A program made the translations under genes and the position numbers. The notes beneath the pieces were generated by a model. It saw only the letters and a program-made list of their open reading frames with translations. It searched no databases and was not told the origin of the DNA. 16,442 nucleotides of DNA from JBJXFK01 sp046155505 (lineage in GTDB: Bacteria; Planctomycetota; Phycisphaerae; UBA1845; Fen-1342), in assembly GCA_046155505.1 (NCBI GenBank), contig JBJXFK010000342.1, positions 1-16,442 on the forward strand, read 5' to 3'. This document shows positions 7,242 through 14,322 of this stretch, one piece after another. The stretch's first letter is position 1. Each line of letters starts with the position of its first letter.

Positions 7242-7853
7242 ATGCAAACGACGCGATTCTCTCTGTGTGCCGCCGTCCCGAGTGCTTGCATCCTGCTCGC
7301 CGGCTGCGTCACCGCCTTTCTGGACGGCCTGCCCGGCGATGTGACGTTGCCCGCGACGGCGGCGTACGCCGCCGAAAACGCCGCCCAGTTCAAGCAACTC
7401 GTCGACGACAGGCCGGCCAGCGACGCGGGCACGGTCGTCGATTCACTATCGACGCTGACCGGATGCTGGGCCAACGTGCTCGTCGGCCGCGATGGCCAAC
7501 TCGGTTCGCTGACCAACGTCCTGCGATTTGATTCAACCGCCGGAACGTACGAGCGAATTCAGTTTGTCGGCGGCGTGGATGGCGGGCTCGCACGCCAGTT
7601 CCCGTTGATCTCGATCGATCGCGGGCGGTTCGAGATCGTCGACGAAAGCTCCGTGCGGCTGACGACCGAGACCGTACTCAGCAATTTCTCGCCCGATGAG
7701 CCGGGGTTTCGTGCCGAGGCGGATTATTCGTTCGAAATCGGAGAACCGGTGGCCGCCGATCATCCCGCGACGCTCAACGGCGACACGCTCGTTATCGGTT
7801 TCGATGATCCGAACGAGGCAACGCTGATCATGCGCGCGTTCGATTGTCCGTGA
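7242..7853 (+). CDS. Lipoprotein of unknown function
   Basis: A 203-residue protein with lipobox LAGC (Cys22), so it is anchored in a membrane after SPase II cleavage. Residues about 25-60 are Ala-rich and probably a linker. The rest, from TGCWANVLVGRDG onward, is a run of alternating hydrophobic residues ending in IMRAFDCP, consistent with a small beta-barrel or beta-sandwich. The Gly-Cys-Trp start vaguely resembles lipocalin-like domains but I do not assign one. GAGGAG (7231-7236) lies five bases before the ATG. A -10-like TACTAT sits at 7186-7191. The antitoxin gene diverges from it and a small membrane-protein gene converges on it. I do not recognise the family. Confidence 0.78.
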   Translation: MQTTRFSLCAAVPSACILLAGCVTAFLDGLPGDVTLPATAAYAAENAAQFKQLVDDRPASDAGTVVDSLSTLTGCWANVLVGRDGQLGSLTNVLRFDSTAGTYERIQFVGGVDGGLARQFPLISIDRGRFEIVDESSVRLTTETVLSNFSPDEPGFRAEADYSFEIGEPVAADHPATLNGDTLVIGFDDPNEATLIMRAFDCP

Positions 7854-7882
7854 TTCGACGCGGGCTAATCTGCGGCGACAGT

Positions 7883-8062
7883 CTAAATGGCATCCGCGTC
7901 GGCGGCATGCTGTTCGGCCCGATTCCTGCGCACGTCGGCCAGCAGGTTGGCGTAGAAGCTGAGCATCGACGAGCAGCCGCGCTTCGTTTCGGCGAACGTG
8001 TGCAGGACGAGCATCGTCGCGATGCCGCCGATGAGCACAAGAATGAGACTGGATTCGAGCAT
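7883..8062 (-). CDS. Small single-helix membrane protein (59 residues)
   Basis: Reading the minus strand from ATG 8062 gives 59 codons and a TAG stop at 7885-7883. Residues 5-23 (SLILVLIGGIATMLVLHTF) are a clear membrane helix. A charged tail follows (ETKRG, then LADVRRNRAEQH and an Ala/Asp-rich end). Codon third positions are mostly G or C, as in the neighbouring genes, which favours a real gene. A weak purine-rich GAGAG precedes the start. It converges on the upstream lipoprotein, with 29 bases between the stops. The family is unknown. Because it is so short, it could still be chance, and the opposite strand carries a longer but less protein-like ORF. Confidence 0.5.
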   Translation of the reverse strand: MLESSLILVLIGGIATMLVLHTFAETKRGCSSMLSFYANLLADVRRNRAEQHAADADAI

Positions 8063-8403
8063 TCGTCTCTCGTTTGGGGGCGTCGCGTTCCGGATGGATC
8101 GGAGACCCCTCCCTTACGGTCGGGGCTCGGTTCGCGCTCGCTGGCGCTCGCATTCACTCGCTTGCGCGTCGCGTTCGGATCGCTTGCGCGATACGGACAC
8201 GGAGCGACACGGGCACCGGCTGCGACGGTCGCGGGGGCCGTCCCGCTGTTGCATCGAACCGCCGTCCCCGCGCGCTAAATATGGTCCGCGAGATATTGCG
8301 ACCCGCCCGCCCCACGACTACGATTCCCGCCGACGAGCAGAACTTGCCCGCGCGGTTTCGACCACCGGCGGCATCAACCCACGAATCCGGACGAAACGCA
8401 GGC
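8063..8403. other. Spacer before apt with a repeat-like segment
   Basis: About 340 bases without a convincing gene. At 8101-8130 CCCCTCCC and GGTCGGGG flank TTAC, an imperfect hairpin, and 8130-8170 is a run of GCGCTCGC/CTCGCTTGCGCG-like words. This combination looks like a dispersed repeat rather than unique sequence. ORFs crossing it, including a 110-codon upstream extension of apt, are Arg-rich and unlikely to be translated. The apt promoter candidate lies at its right end. Confidence 0.5.
8296..8324 (+). promoter_or_regulatory. Candidate promoter for apt
   Basis: TTGCGA (8296-8301) and TACGAT (8319-8324) are separated by exactly 17 bases, each matching the sigma-70 consensus at 4 of 6 positions. 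The -10 box is 79 bases upstream of the apt start codon. Confidence 0.42.
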
Positions 8404-8955
8404 ATGAGTCACGGCGCAATCTCTACTGAGTTTCGCGGTCTGGACTCGCTGCGATCATTGATCCGCGATGTGTCGGACTTTCCAAAGCCCGGAATCGTCT
8501 TCAAAGACATTACGCCGATGCTGCGCGACCCTGCGGGTCTGGCGCTGGCGGTCGAGTTGATGGTGCAGCCGTTTCGCGGGATGGATGTCGATCTGGTGAC
8601 CGGGGCCGAGTCGCGTGGGTTCATTTTCGGCACCGCTCTGGCCAACGCGCTGTCGGCGGGGTTTGTGCCGATTCGCAAGCCGGGTAAGCTACCGGCGGCG
8701 AAGCGACGTTTTGAGTATCAATTGGAATACGGGACCGACGCGCTCGAGCTTCACGCCGACGCGGTGAAACCGGGGCAACGGGTCTTGGTTGCCGACGATT
8801 TGCTGGCGACCGGCGGCACGCTGGCGGCGTGCTGCGGGTTGCTACGCGAGTTGGGTGCGAATATTGTGGGCGTGGCCGTTTTTATCGAACTGATCGATCT
8901 GCGCGGGCGCGATCGGTTGGGGGATATCGCGGTGCACAGTGTGATTCGATATTAG
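8404..8955 (+). CDS. apt: Adenine phosphoribosyltransferase
   Basis: A 183-residue cytoplasmic enzyme, the same length as E. coli Apt. It makes AMP from adenine and PRPP in purine salvage. The N-terminus LRSLIRDVSDFPKPGIVFKD is the family signature. AESRGFIFG, the flexible RKPGKLP loop and the PRPP-binding motif VLVADDLLATGGT (residues 127-139, with Asp131 and Asp132) are all present. The frame is open for 110 codons upstream, but that stretch is repeat-like. ATG 8404 gives the family-length protein, although its ribosome binding site is weak. It appears to be monocistronic, with its own candidate promoter and no purine genes nearby. Confidence 0.96.
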   Translation: MSHGAISTEFRGLDSLRSLIRDVSDFPKPGIVFKDITPMLRDPAGLALAVELMVQPFRGMDVDLVTGAESRGFIFGTALANALSAGFVPIRKPGKLPAAKRRFEYQLEYGTDALELHADAVKPGQRVLVADDLLATGGTLAACCGLLRELGANIVGVAVFIELIDLRGRDRLGDIAVHSVIRY

Positions 8956-9366
8956 GTCGTTGACGAGTGCCTAGGGGCTAGTGCCTAGTGCCTAGCAAAT
9001 TCGGCACCGTCCGCAACTGCATGCGTCGTGATTCCAGCATCGGCGGCCGCGATGGGTCGCAATGCGCGGTTGACGTAACTCCGTCAATTTGACGGATTTA
9101 CGGCAGTTCGGACGCGAGGTTCGGGCAATTTTCGCGGGACACCGTGGAAGTTGCTGCCGGTCGCACAATAGCTGTGGCGACTGGCAACGCACGGCGACGT
9201 AGCGACCGAACAGGTTGTGACCGGCAGGCTCGGGCGCATACGGCAAACCGCCGCGGCCTGCGACGATCAGATAGAATTTCGGTTTCGCGTTGTGTGCTGC
9301 GTGGGTGAGTTCGTGCCGTCGCGGCTGAAGCAGTTTTGCGACGGCCCGTGATGCGGGAGAAATGCG
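8956..9366. other. Gene-free spacer after apt
   Basis: About 410 bases with no convincing gene. It holds a heptamer repeat (8967-8994), a 17-base palindrome TCCGTCAA-T-TTGACGGA (9080-9096) that could be an operator, and TAGAAT (9272-9277), a 5-of-6 match to the -10 consensus lacking a good -35 box, 89 bases before the next gene. A Cys-rich minus-strand frame (8992-9246) opens with TTG and lacks any recognisable domain, so I do not call it. Confidence 0.5.
8967..8994. repeat. Heptamer tandem repeat
   Basis: Four consecutive heptamers: GTGCCTA (8967), GGGGCTA (8974), GTGCCTA (8981) and GTGCCTA (8988). They begin 11 bases after the apt stop codon. Confidence 0.85.
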
Positions 9367-9900
9367 ATGAAGCGGCTCGGATTTGCGAAAATTGGATGGC
9401 TGTCGGCCGCGGTGCTGCCCCTGCTCGGCGGGTGTGCGGTGGCCACGGACTTGGTGAATCCGGACTTGCTGACGGGGCTTGGCGTTGACGTTGATACGGT
9501 GATCTCACCGCAGGGTCGGCTGATCGTGACTTTCAACAACACGACGAATTTCCCGGCGGAGATGTTTGTTTCGGTGTCGACGAATTCGACCGACCCGTCG
9601 GCTTCATTTTCGACGGATTCTGTTCCGGTCGCTGCGGGCGAAGCACGCAGTCTTGCGTATTCCTGCCCGATCGCAGTGATCGCGCCGGGCGATGTGATCG
9701 ATCAGAATTTCGGTGCGACCGGTACCGTGGCCGTGATCGGTGCTGGCGACGCGGTCGTCGAAATCGGGCAAGACTCGGCGGCACTGGTCTCCGGGCGAGA
9801 TTACAGTTGCGGCGCGGTCATCGAGATTCGACTCGTGCAGGTGGCCACCGGCGACGAGGGAAACATTATTACTCGCGTCGAAGTGATCCCAGGACGTTAG
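9367..9900 (+). CDS. Small lipoprotein, member 1 of a local paralogous family
   Basis: A 177-residue protein with lipobox LGGC (Cys23). After the anchor comes DLVNPDLLTGLG, then a beta-rich domain with LIVTFNNTTNFPAE. Two cysteines stand out: Cys100 in YSCPIAVI and Cys148 in YSCGAVIEI. The next gene's protein has cysteines at residues 99 and 148 in the same contexts, so the two are paralogs and the pair may form a disulfide outside the cytoplasm. GGGAGA lies six bases before ATG 9367. It is 23 bases upstream of the next gene, and both probably share a transcript. The domain is not one I can name; a CARDB- or DUF-like beta-sandwich is possible. Confidence 0.8.
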   Translation: MKRLGFAKIGWLSAAVLPLLGGCAVATDLVNPDLLTGLGVDVDTVISPQGRLIVTFNNTTNFPAEMFVSVSTNSTDPSASFSTDSVPVAAGEARSLAYSCPIAVIAPGDVIDQNFGATGTVAVIGAGDAVVEIGQDSAALVSGRDYSCGAVIEIRLVQVATGDEGNIITRVEVIPGR

Positions 9901-9923
9901 AGGTTTGCGGCGGGAGCTTGTTC

Positions 9924-10478
9924 GTGAAACGTAATCAACTGATGCTGCGATTGACCGGAACTCTCGGAATGCTCGCGCTCGCCCAATCGGGTTGCGTGTC
10001 GCCTAGCACCTTTCTGAGTGAAGACTTCCTGACCAGCCTCGGGCTTGGCAATAACGCGGCGAATCTGCCCGGCGAGGCCCCGGCCGTTATTATCGAAATC
10101 GAAAATCGGTCCGGTCGGACCATCGAGGCGCTCGTCTCTTGGCAGGGCGACGGCAATCTCAGCAGTGAACGCGAGGTTGTACTGCTCGACGGCGAGAAGA
10201 CCGCCGAAGTCGTCATCTGTCCGGTCGCCAGAATGACGCTCGGTCGTCTGGGCGATTTGGATTCAGTTGGCGCGATTGTTCGTCTTACTGATGGACAGCA
10301 AAGCGCCGCGTTCATCGAAGTCGAACCCTTTGGTCGCACGCTCGAAGACGAGATCAACTATCAGTGCGGCGACGCCATTACGTTCACGATTCAGCCGTCG
10401 AGTGCGACGCTTTCGGGTTATCAGGCGTTCGCGTATGTCCGTCGTTCCGGTGCCGTATTGCCGACGGATGACGAGTAG
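9924..10478 (+). CDS. Small lipoprotein, member 2 of a local paralogous family
   Basis: A 184-residue protein starting at GTG 9924, supported by GGCGGGAG about seven bases upstream; the next ATG (9942) would cut into the signal peptide's n-region. The lipobox is QSGC (Cys24), with an unusual Gln at -3. STFLSEDFLTSLGLG follows and parallels DLLTGLG of the preceding protein. The domain contains AVIIEIENRSGRTIEALVSW, Cys99 (VVICPVARM) and Cys148 (NYQCGDAITFTI). These align almost residue for residue with Cys100 and Cys148 of member 1. The N-terminal 39 codons of the longer open frame overlap gene 1 and are not used. No function can be assigned; an extracytoplasmic structural or binding role is a guess. 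Confidence 0.8.
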   Translation: MKRNQLMLRLTGTLGMLALAQSGCVSPSTFLSEDFLTSLGLGNNAANLPGEAPAVIIEIENRSGRTIEALVSWQGDGNLSSEREVVLLDGEKTAEVVICPVARMTLGRLGDLDSVGAIVRLTDGQQSAAFIEVEPFGRTLEDEINYQCGDAITFTIQPSSATLSGYQAFAYVRRSGAVLPTDDE

Positions 10479-10571
10479 TCGTCTGCTGGGTTTGTCTCTG
10501 GGATTGTTCGAGAGTTCGTTACGATAAGTAACTGGGCGGCGAGCCGAACAGCCGCGAGAAATAGGTGTGGC

Positions 10572-13409
10572 ATGAACCAGCTTGTGAAAGTCGCGTCGCT
10601 TGCGACAATTTCGACGGCGATCATCTCCGTGGCCGGGTGCCCCGGTGCCAACCCGCTCGAGGTGATCAGCGGCGGCGTCGGCGATTCCAATCGCCTCGGC
10701 ACCGTCGCCAGCGTCACGGTGCTCTCGCCCAATACCAATCTGGCCATCGCCGGCGGAACACCGGTCGAGGTCAACTGGTCGGCGACGGCGACGACCAACT
10801 TCTCGTCGCTCTCGGTCATCATCGACCCCGACACCGACCCCGACAACGACAACGAAACAATCGTGGTGTCCGACCTCGCCGTCACCGAGACGCGCGAGCT
10901 GATCGACACCTCGCGCCTCGCGGCCGGCCGCTACAACATCGGCGTGCTGCTCGAAGAGCGCAATCAGGTATCCACGTTCGACTATGCCAACGGCCAGATC
11001 ATCGTGAATCAGGCCACGCAGCTCTTCTTCAATTCGCCGCGTGACAACTTCGTCTACGACCGCACGAGTTCGGTCACGCCGCGCTTCGACGTCGACTGGA
11101 CGATGTTCGACCCGGACAGCGTGGTCACCGTGCGCATCCTGCTCGACCCCGATGGCGTGGTGAACGGTGACGAGTTCCTGCTCCGCGAAAGCTCGCAGCA
11201 GACCGGCGATCGGTTCACGTTCAACCTGCCCACCGGCGGGTTCGCGGCGGGCACGTATCGCATCGTCGCCGTGGTCGATGACGGCATCGCGGCGACGGCG
11301 ATTTACGCGCCGGGCTCGATTCGGCTGCGTTCGCGACTGGCCGGCCCGGTCGACCTGCGCGATCTCGATCTGCCGAGTGCGCCGATTCAGGGTGCGATTT
11401 TTGAGGGGTTCAATCCGCGCGATAACACGGGTAGCTTCATTTCGGCGGCCCGCGACCTTGATCGAGACGGCTTCGGCGACTTCATGCTCGTGTCCCAGTT
11501 CGGCAAGCCGTCATACATTTCGAACAGCAGCCGCACCGGTGTCGGCGAAGCCTACATCGTGTACGGTCGGCAGAGTCGTTTCTCGGGATCGACGAACATC
11601 AACTCCGCCAGCACGCTGTTTCGGACGCGCGCTTTTGCCGGCCCCAACGAAGCCGTTGACCCGATTCGTCCGAGCCGCGGAATCACCAGCTTCGCGGTCC
11701 TAAGTGACTGGGACGGTGACGGATTTCGCGACCTCGCGTTCGGCATGCCGTTCACGGATTCCGTTGCGTCTACCACAACGCCGCTTGATTCGGACGGCTA
11801 CTTCCGATCGGGCGTGGTCGTTGTGGTGTCGAGTATCGCGCTGCGTCCGCAGACCGGGTTTGCCGGCAGCGGCGACGTCGAGAATCTGTCGAACATCGCG
11901 AGTTTGCCGCACGTCGCGCGCGTCGACAACAACATCAATTGCCCACAAGGCTACGTCGGTCCGAAGGCGCCGCTGGGCGTTGCGGGTTCCGGCTTGTCCC
12001 TTTTCTGGCGATATATTTCCAACCCGGCAACGCTGCCGCACGAGGAAATGGGCTGCCGATTCTCGAGCAACGAAGCGTTCGACGCGTTCGGCGAAACGAT
12101 CGGTGCGTTCCAATACAACGGCCTGATTATGGCTGCACCCAATCGTGACCCGGGTATCGCATCGCTCCTCGAAAGTTCGCGAGGTACCTCGTTCCCAGGT
12201 GCCGGCACGGTCTCCATCTACTACAACAATTCCGGCAGAGGCTTCTATCCGTGGCGCGCGACGAACGTGCCTGCGGCGAATCCCGAGTTCAACTATCCGG
12301 GCCTGCAGGATCCACCGAATCCGGAGCGGCTGCCGCACCACGGGCCGTACCACTACATCGTGCATGATGCGCGTTTCTTCCAGCTCGGAAATAGGCTGCT
12401 GTATCCGGCATCGCCCGGCTATCGCGTCGAAGAGGACAGCGCCGACTCGCCGTGCGATGGTGCTGAGTCTCATGAGGATCTCGATCTGGGATCGGCGTTC
12501 GTGCTGCTCTACGGTCGCGATCGTGGCGGGCGCCTCGGCAACGTGTCAGCGGTGGACGATTTCAACGGCGATGGTGTGCAGGACGTTCTGCTTGGTTATC
12601 CGTTCGGCCTGAACGGTGCCGGCGAAGTTTTCATCACCTTCGGTCGCGTGCCGCAGCTCGTAACCGGCGGAGAACTTTCGCTTGACGAGCTCCGCCTGCC
12701 GCAAAGCGCGTCGGGTAATGCCACGCCGCGAATCTTCGATGGCGTTCGCATCGTCGGAAACCCCGGCGAGCGCCTCGGCCAGACGCAGGATCGTGCCGGC
12801 GATTTCAACAGTGACGGCCTCGGGGACGTGCTGATCGGTTCGCCTTTGCTGAATAACCGCCGCGGCGGTGCGCTCGTCCTCTTCGGAACACGTGAGGCGA
12901 TCAATCAGACCGATGCCGACCTCGCGTTCGAGCAAATCGTCGATCGCGGCCTGGGCGTCGTTTTCATCGGCGAATCCGAAGGTGACCTCGCCGGCGCTCG
13001 CGTGACTTCGGCTGGCGACGTAGACGGCGACGGCAATGACGACATCATGATCGCCGCCCCCGACCGAAGCGTCACCCTCGATCTGGATCTCGACGGTGTG
13101 CCGGATGTTGATCGCGGAACTTGCGGCGTTGTCTATCTCGTCTACGGTTCGCCCGATCTTCGCGGCGAGCTCAATCTCGCCGACATCGGCACCGAAAAGC
13201 TGCCCGGCGCGCTGTTCATCGGTCGCAATAGCGGCGATCAACTCGGCGCGACGATCGGCGAACAGGGTGATCGGTCAATCGGCCTATCCGCCGCCGGTGA
13301 CGTGGATGCTGACGGCCTGCAAGATCTCCTGCTTAGTTCGTCGAGCGCGTCTCCGCGCGGGCGAGCGCGGGCTGGCGAGGCGTATCTGATTTACGGGCAG
13401 GGCGACTGA
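10572..13409 (+). CDS. Large FG-GAP (integrin-alpha-like) beta-propeller lipoprotein
   Basis: A 945-residue exported protein. Its lipobox is VAGC (Cys23). Residues about 45-265 are two tandem Ig-like repeats of about 110 residues; shared features are a Trp strand, an (I/L)DPD turn, and AAGRYNI/AAGTYRI followed by YA-x-G-x-I. The remainder is a beta-propeller of FG-GAP repeats with Ca2+-binding Dx(D/N)xDGxxD loops at about residues 295, 379, 663, 744, 816 and 910. Another Asp-rich stretch lies near 837, and blade strands end in GEAYIVYG-like motifs. FG-GAP propellers occur in integrins and in bacterial adhesins and surface enzymes; no catalytic motif is visible here. The middle (about 440-640) is loop-rich with several cysteines. 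ATG 10572 has AGGTG upstream. It sits between lipoproteins on the same strand, suggesting a shared surface assembly. Confidence 0.9.
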   Translation: MNQLVKVASLATISTAIISVAGCPGANPLEVISGGVGDSNRLGTVASVTVLSPNTNLAIAGGTPVEVNWSATATTNFSSLSVIIDPDTDPDNDNETIVVSDLAVTETRELIDTSRLAAGRYNIGVLLEERNQVSTFDYANGQIIVNQATQLFFNSPRDNFVYDRTSSVTPRFDVDWTMFDPDSVVTVRILLDPDGVVNGDEFLLRESSQQTGDRFTFNLPTGGFAAGTYRIVAVVDDGIAATAIYAPGSIRLRSRLAGPVDLRDLDLPSAPIQGAIFEGFNPRDNTGSFISAARDLDRDGFGDFMLVSQFGKPSYISNSSRTGVGEAYIVYGRQSRFSGSTNINSASTLFRTRAFAGPNEAVDPIRPSRGITSFAVLSDWDGDGFRDLAFGMPFTDSVASTTTPLDSDGYFRSGVVVVVSSIALRPQTGFAGSGDVENLSNIASLPHVARVDNNINCPQGYVGPKAPLGVAGSGLSLFWRYISNPATLPHEEMGCRFSSNEAFDAFGETIGAFQYNGLIMAAPNRDPGIASLLESSRGTSFPGAGTVSIYYNNSGRGFYPWRATNVPAANPEFNYPGLQDPPNPERLPHHGPYHYIVHDARFFQLGNRLLYPASPGYRVEEDSADSPCDGAESHEDLDLGSAFVLLYGRDRGGRLGNVSAVDDFNGDGVQDVLLGYPFGLNGAGEVFITFGRVPQLVTGGELSLDELRLPQSASGNATPRIFDGVRIVGNPGERLGQTQDRAGDFNSDGLGDVLIGSPLLNNRRGGALVLFGTREAINQTDADLAFEQIVDRGLGVVFIGESEGDLAGARVTSAGDVDGDGNDDIMIAAPDRSVTLDLDLDGVPDVDRGTCGVVYLVYGSPDLRGELNLADIGTEKLPGALFIGRNSGDQLGATIGEQGDRSIGLSAAGDVDADGLQDLLLSSSSASPRGRARAGEAYLIYGQGD

Positions 13410-13441
13410 ACATAGCTTTTGTGGTAATTGGAGTTTGCATC

Positions 13442-14230
13442 ATGCGGAAGTGGCAAGTATTGGCGATGGGTTCGCTCGCGTTCTCCGTAGTCGCCTGTTC
13501 GACGGAATTGCAGAGCGCGTTCCTGACCGTGACCGAAGAATTCGGGAATCTCAGCGGTTTGGACAGCGACGACGGTGGTTCCGGCAGCGGCGGCGGCAAC
13601 GGTGGAACCGGCACGGCGCGTTTTCGTGACGAGATGAATGTCACCATTACAAACGGCGTTTTGGAAATCAACGGCTCGAACGTCGAACTGAATACCTCAC
13701 TCGTCGCGTGGGTGCTTCCGTCGAGCATTCGCTCAGCCGAGCAGCAGGACGCGCTGCTCGCCGGTGGCTACGTGCAAATTTCGTCCGAGATATCGCTCGG
13801 AACGGCGTTTGCGCTGCCGCCGGGTACTTTCATCCTGAACGGCGACGGTCGAGCTGGCGCACGGCGCGTTCTGATCAACGGTGGGGAATCGGAGTCGATT
13901 ACGCTGATCACGCCGGACGCCATCTTGTTTTTTGATCAACCACCGGTAAGTTGCGACAGTGTCGCGTTTTACTTTACCGAAAATGGATTTCTGGTCGACG
14001 AGTTCGAGTCTGGTGATCAGCAATTTTTCGATTCCGGAGCGATCGGTCCAAGAAAAGTGCTCGCCCAGATCGACGCCTATCAGTGTCAGCCCCTGCGCCC
14101 CGGTCTGTTTCTGCGCACGACGGGAGGCGCCGCTGAGCCGAACGAGTTTCGGGAGGGTCAGGACATCCAGGCGACCTTCAGCATCGGCCGGCTCCCGAAC
14201 GGATTTTTCACGCAGATTCTCATCAATTGA
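13442..14230 (+). CDS. Lipoprotein with Gly-rich linker, related to the paralogous pair
   Basis: A 262-residue protein with lipobox VVAC (Cys19). AFLTVTEEFGNLSGL follows, resembling the post-anchor segment of the two small lipoproteins upstream. Residues about 45-58 are a Gly/Ser linker (GGSGSGGGNGGTG). The beta-rich domain carries Cys171 (VSCDSVAFYF) and Cys215 (AYQCQPLRPG), 44 residues apart, compared with 48-49 in the paralogs. It is probably a distant member of the same family. ATG 13442 is preceded by GGAG at eight bases; an upstream GTG (13421) has no ribosome binding site. It lies 32 bases after the FG-GAP gene and is probably co-transcribed. Function unknown. Confidence 0.8.
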   Translation: MRKWQVLAMGSLAFSVVACSTELQSAFLTVTEEFGNLSGLDSDDGGSGSGGGNGGTGTARFRDEMNVTITNGVLEINGSNVELNTSLVAWVLPSSIRSAEQQDALLAGGYVQISSEISLGTAFALPPGTFILNGDGRAGARRVLINGGESESITLITPDAILFFDQPPVSCDSVAFYFTENGFLVDEFESGDQQFFDSGAIGPRKVLAQIDAYQCQPLRPGLFLRTTGGAAEPNEFREGQDIQATFSIGRLPNGFFTQILIN

Positions 14231-14259
14231 TGCTGATTTTCGTGAACGCGGCAAAGTTG

Positions 14260-14288
14260 CTGCCAAGTCAGGTGGGGGCTGTTACGAT
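14260..14288 (+). promoter_or_regulatory. Candidate promoter of the PKD-like secreted protein gene
   Basis: CTGCCA (14260-14265) and TACGAT (14283-14288) are separated by 17 bases, each matching consensus at 4 of 6 positions. The -10 box lies 34 bases before the GTG start. It would allow the last gene of the block to be expressed on its own. Confidence 0.38.
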
Positions 14289-14322
14289 ATCAAGTGGGAG
14301 CCATCCCTTTCGGAGGTGTTCC

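Noticed and set aside
6803..7516. Minus-strand ORF of 237 codons
   Set aside because: It overlaps both the antitoxin (in another frame) and the lipoprotein on the opposite strand. It has no domain, and its Ser/Arg-rich composition is typical of a shadow frame.
7828..8157. Minus-strand ORF of 109 codons overlapping the small membrane protein
   Set aside because: Its translation is Ser/Arg/Pro-rich and crosses the repeat-like segment. The shorter frame giving the membrane helix is far more protein-like.
8074..8403. N-terminal extension of apt by 110 codons
   Set aside because: The segment is Arg-rich and repeat-like, and Apt proteins are about 183 residues, exactly the length from ATG 8404.
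8992..9246. Cys-rich minus-strand ORF ending in CSCGRCRIC
   Set aside because: It opens only with TTG, runs into the heptamer repeat, and its cysteines do not form a spaced zinc-binding pattern I can recognise.
12546..13241. Minus-strand ORF (231 codons) opposite the FG-GAP gene
   Set aside because: The plus strand has periodic Ca2+-binding loops across this stretch. The minus-strand frame is the complement of those Asp-rich repeats.
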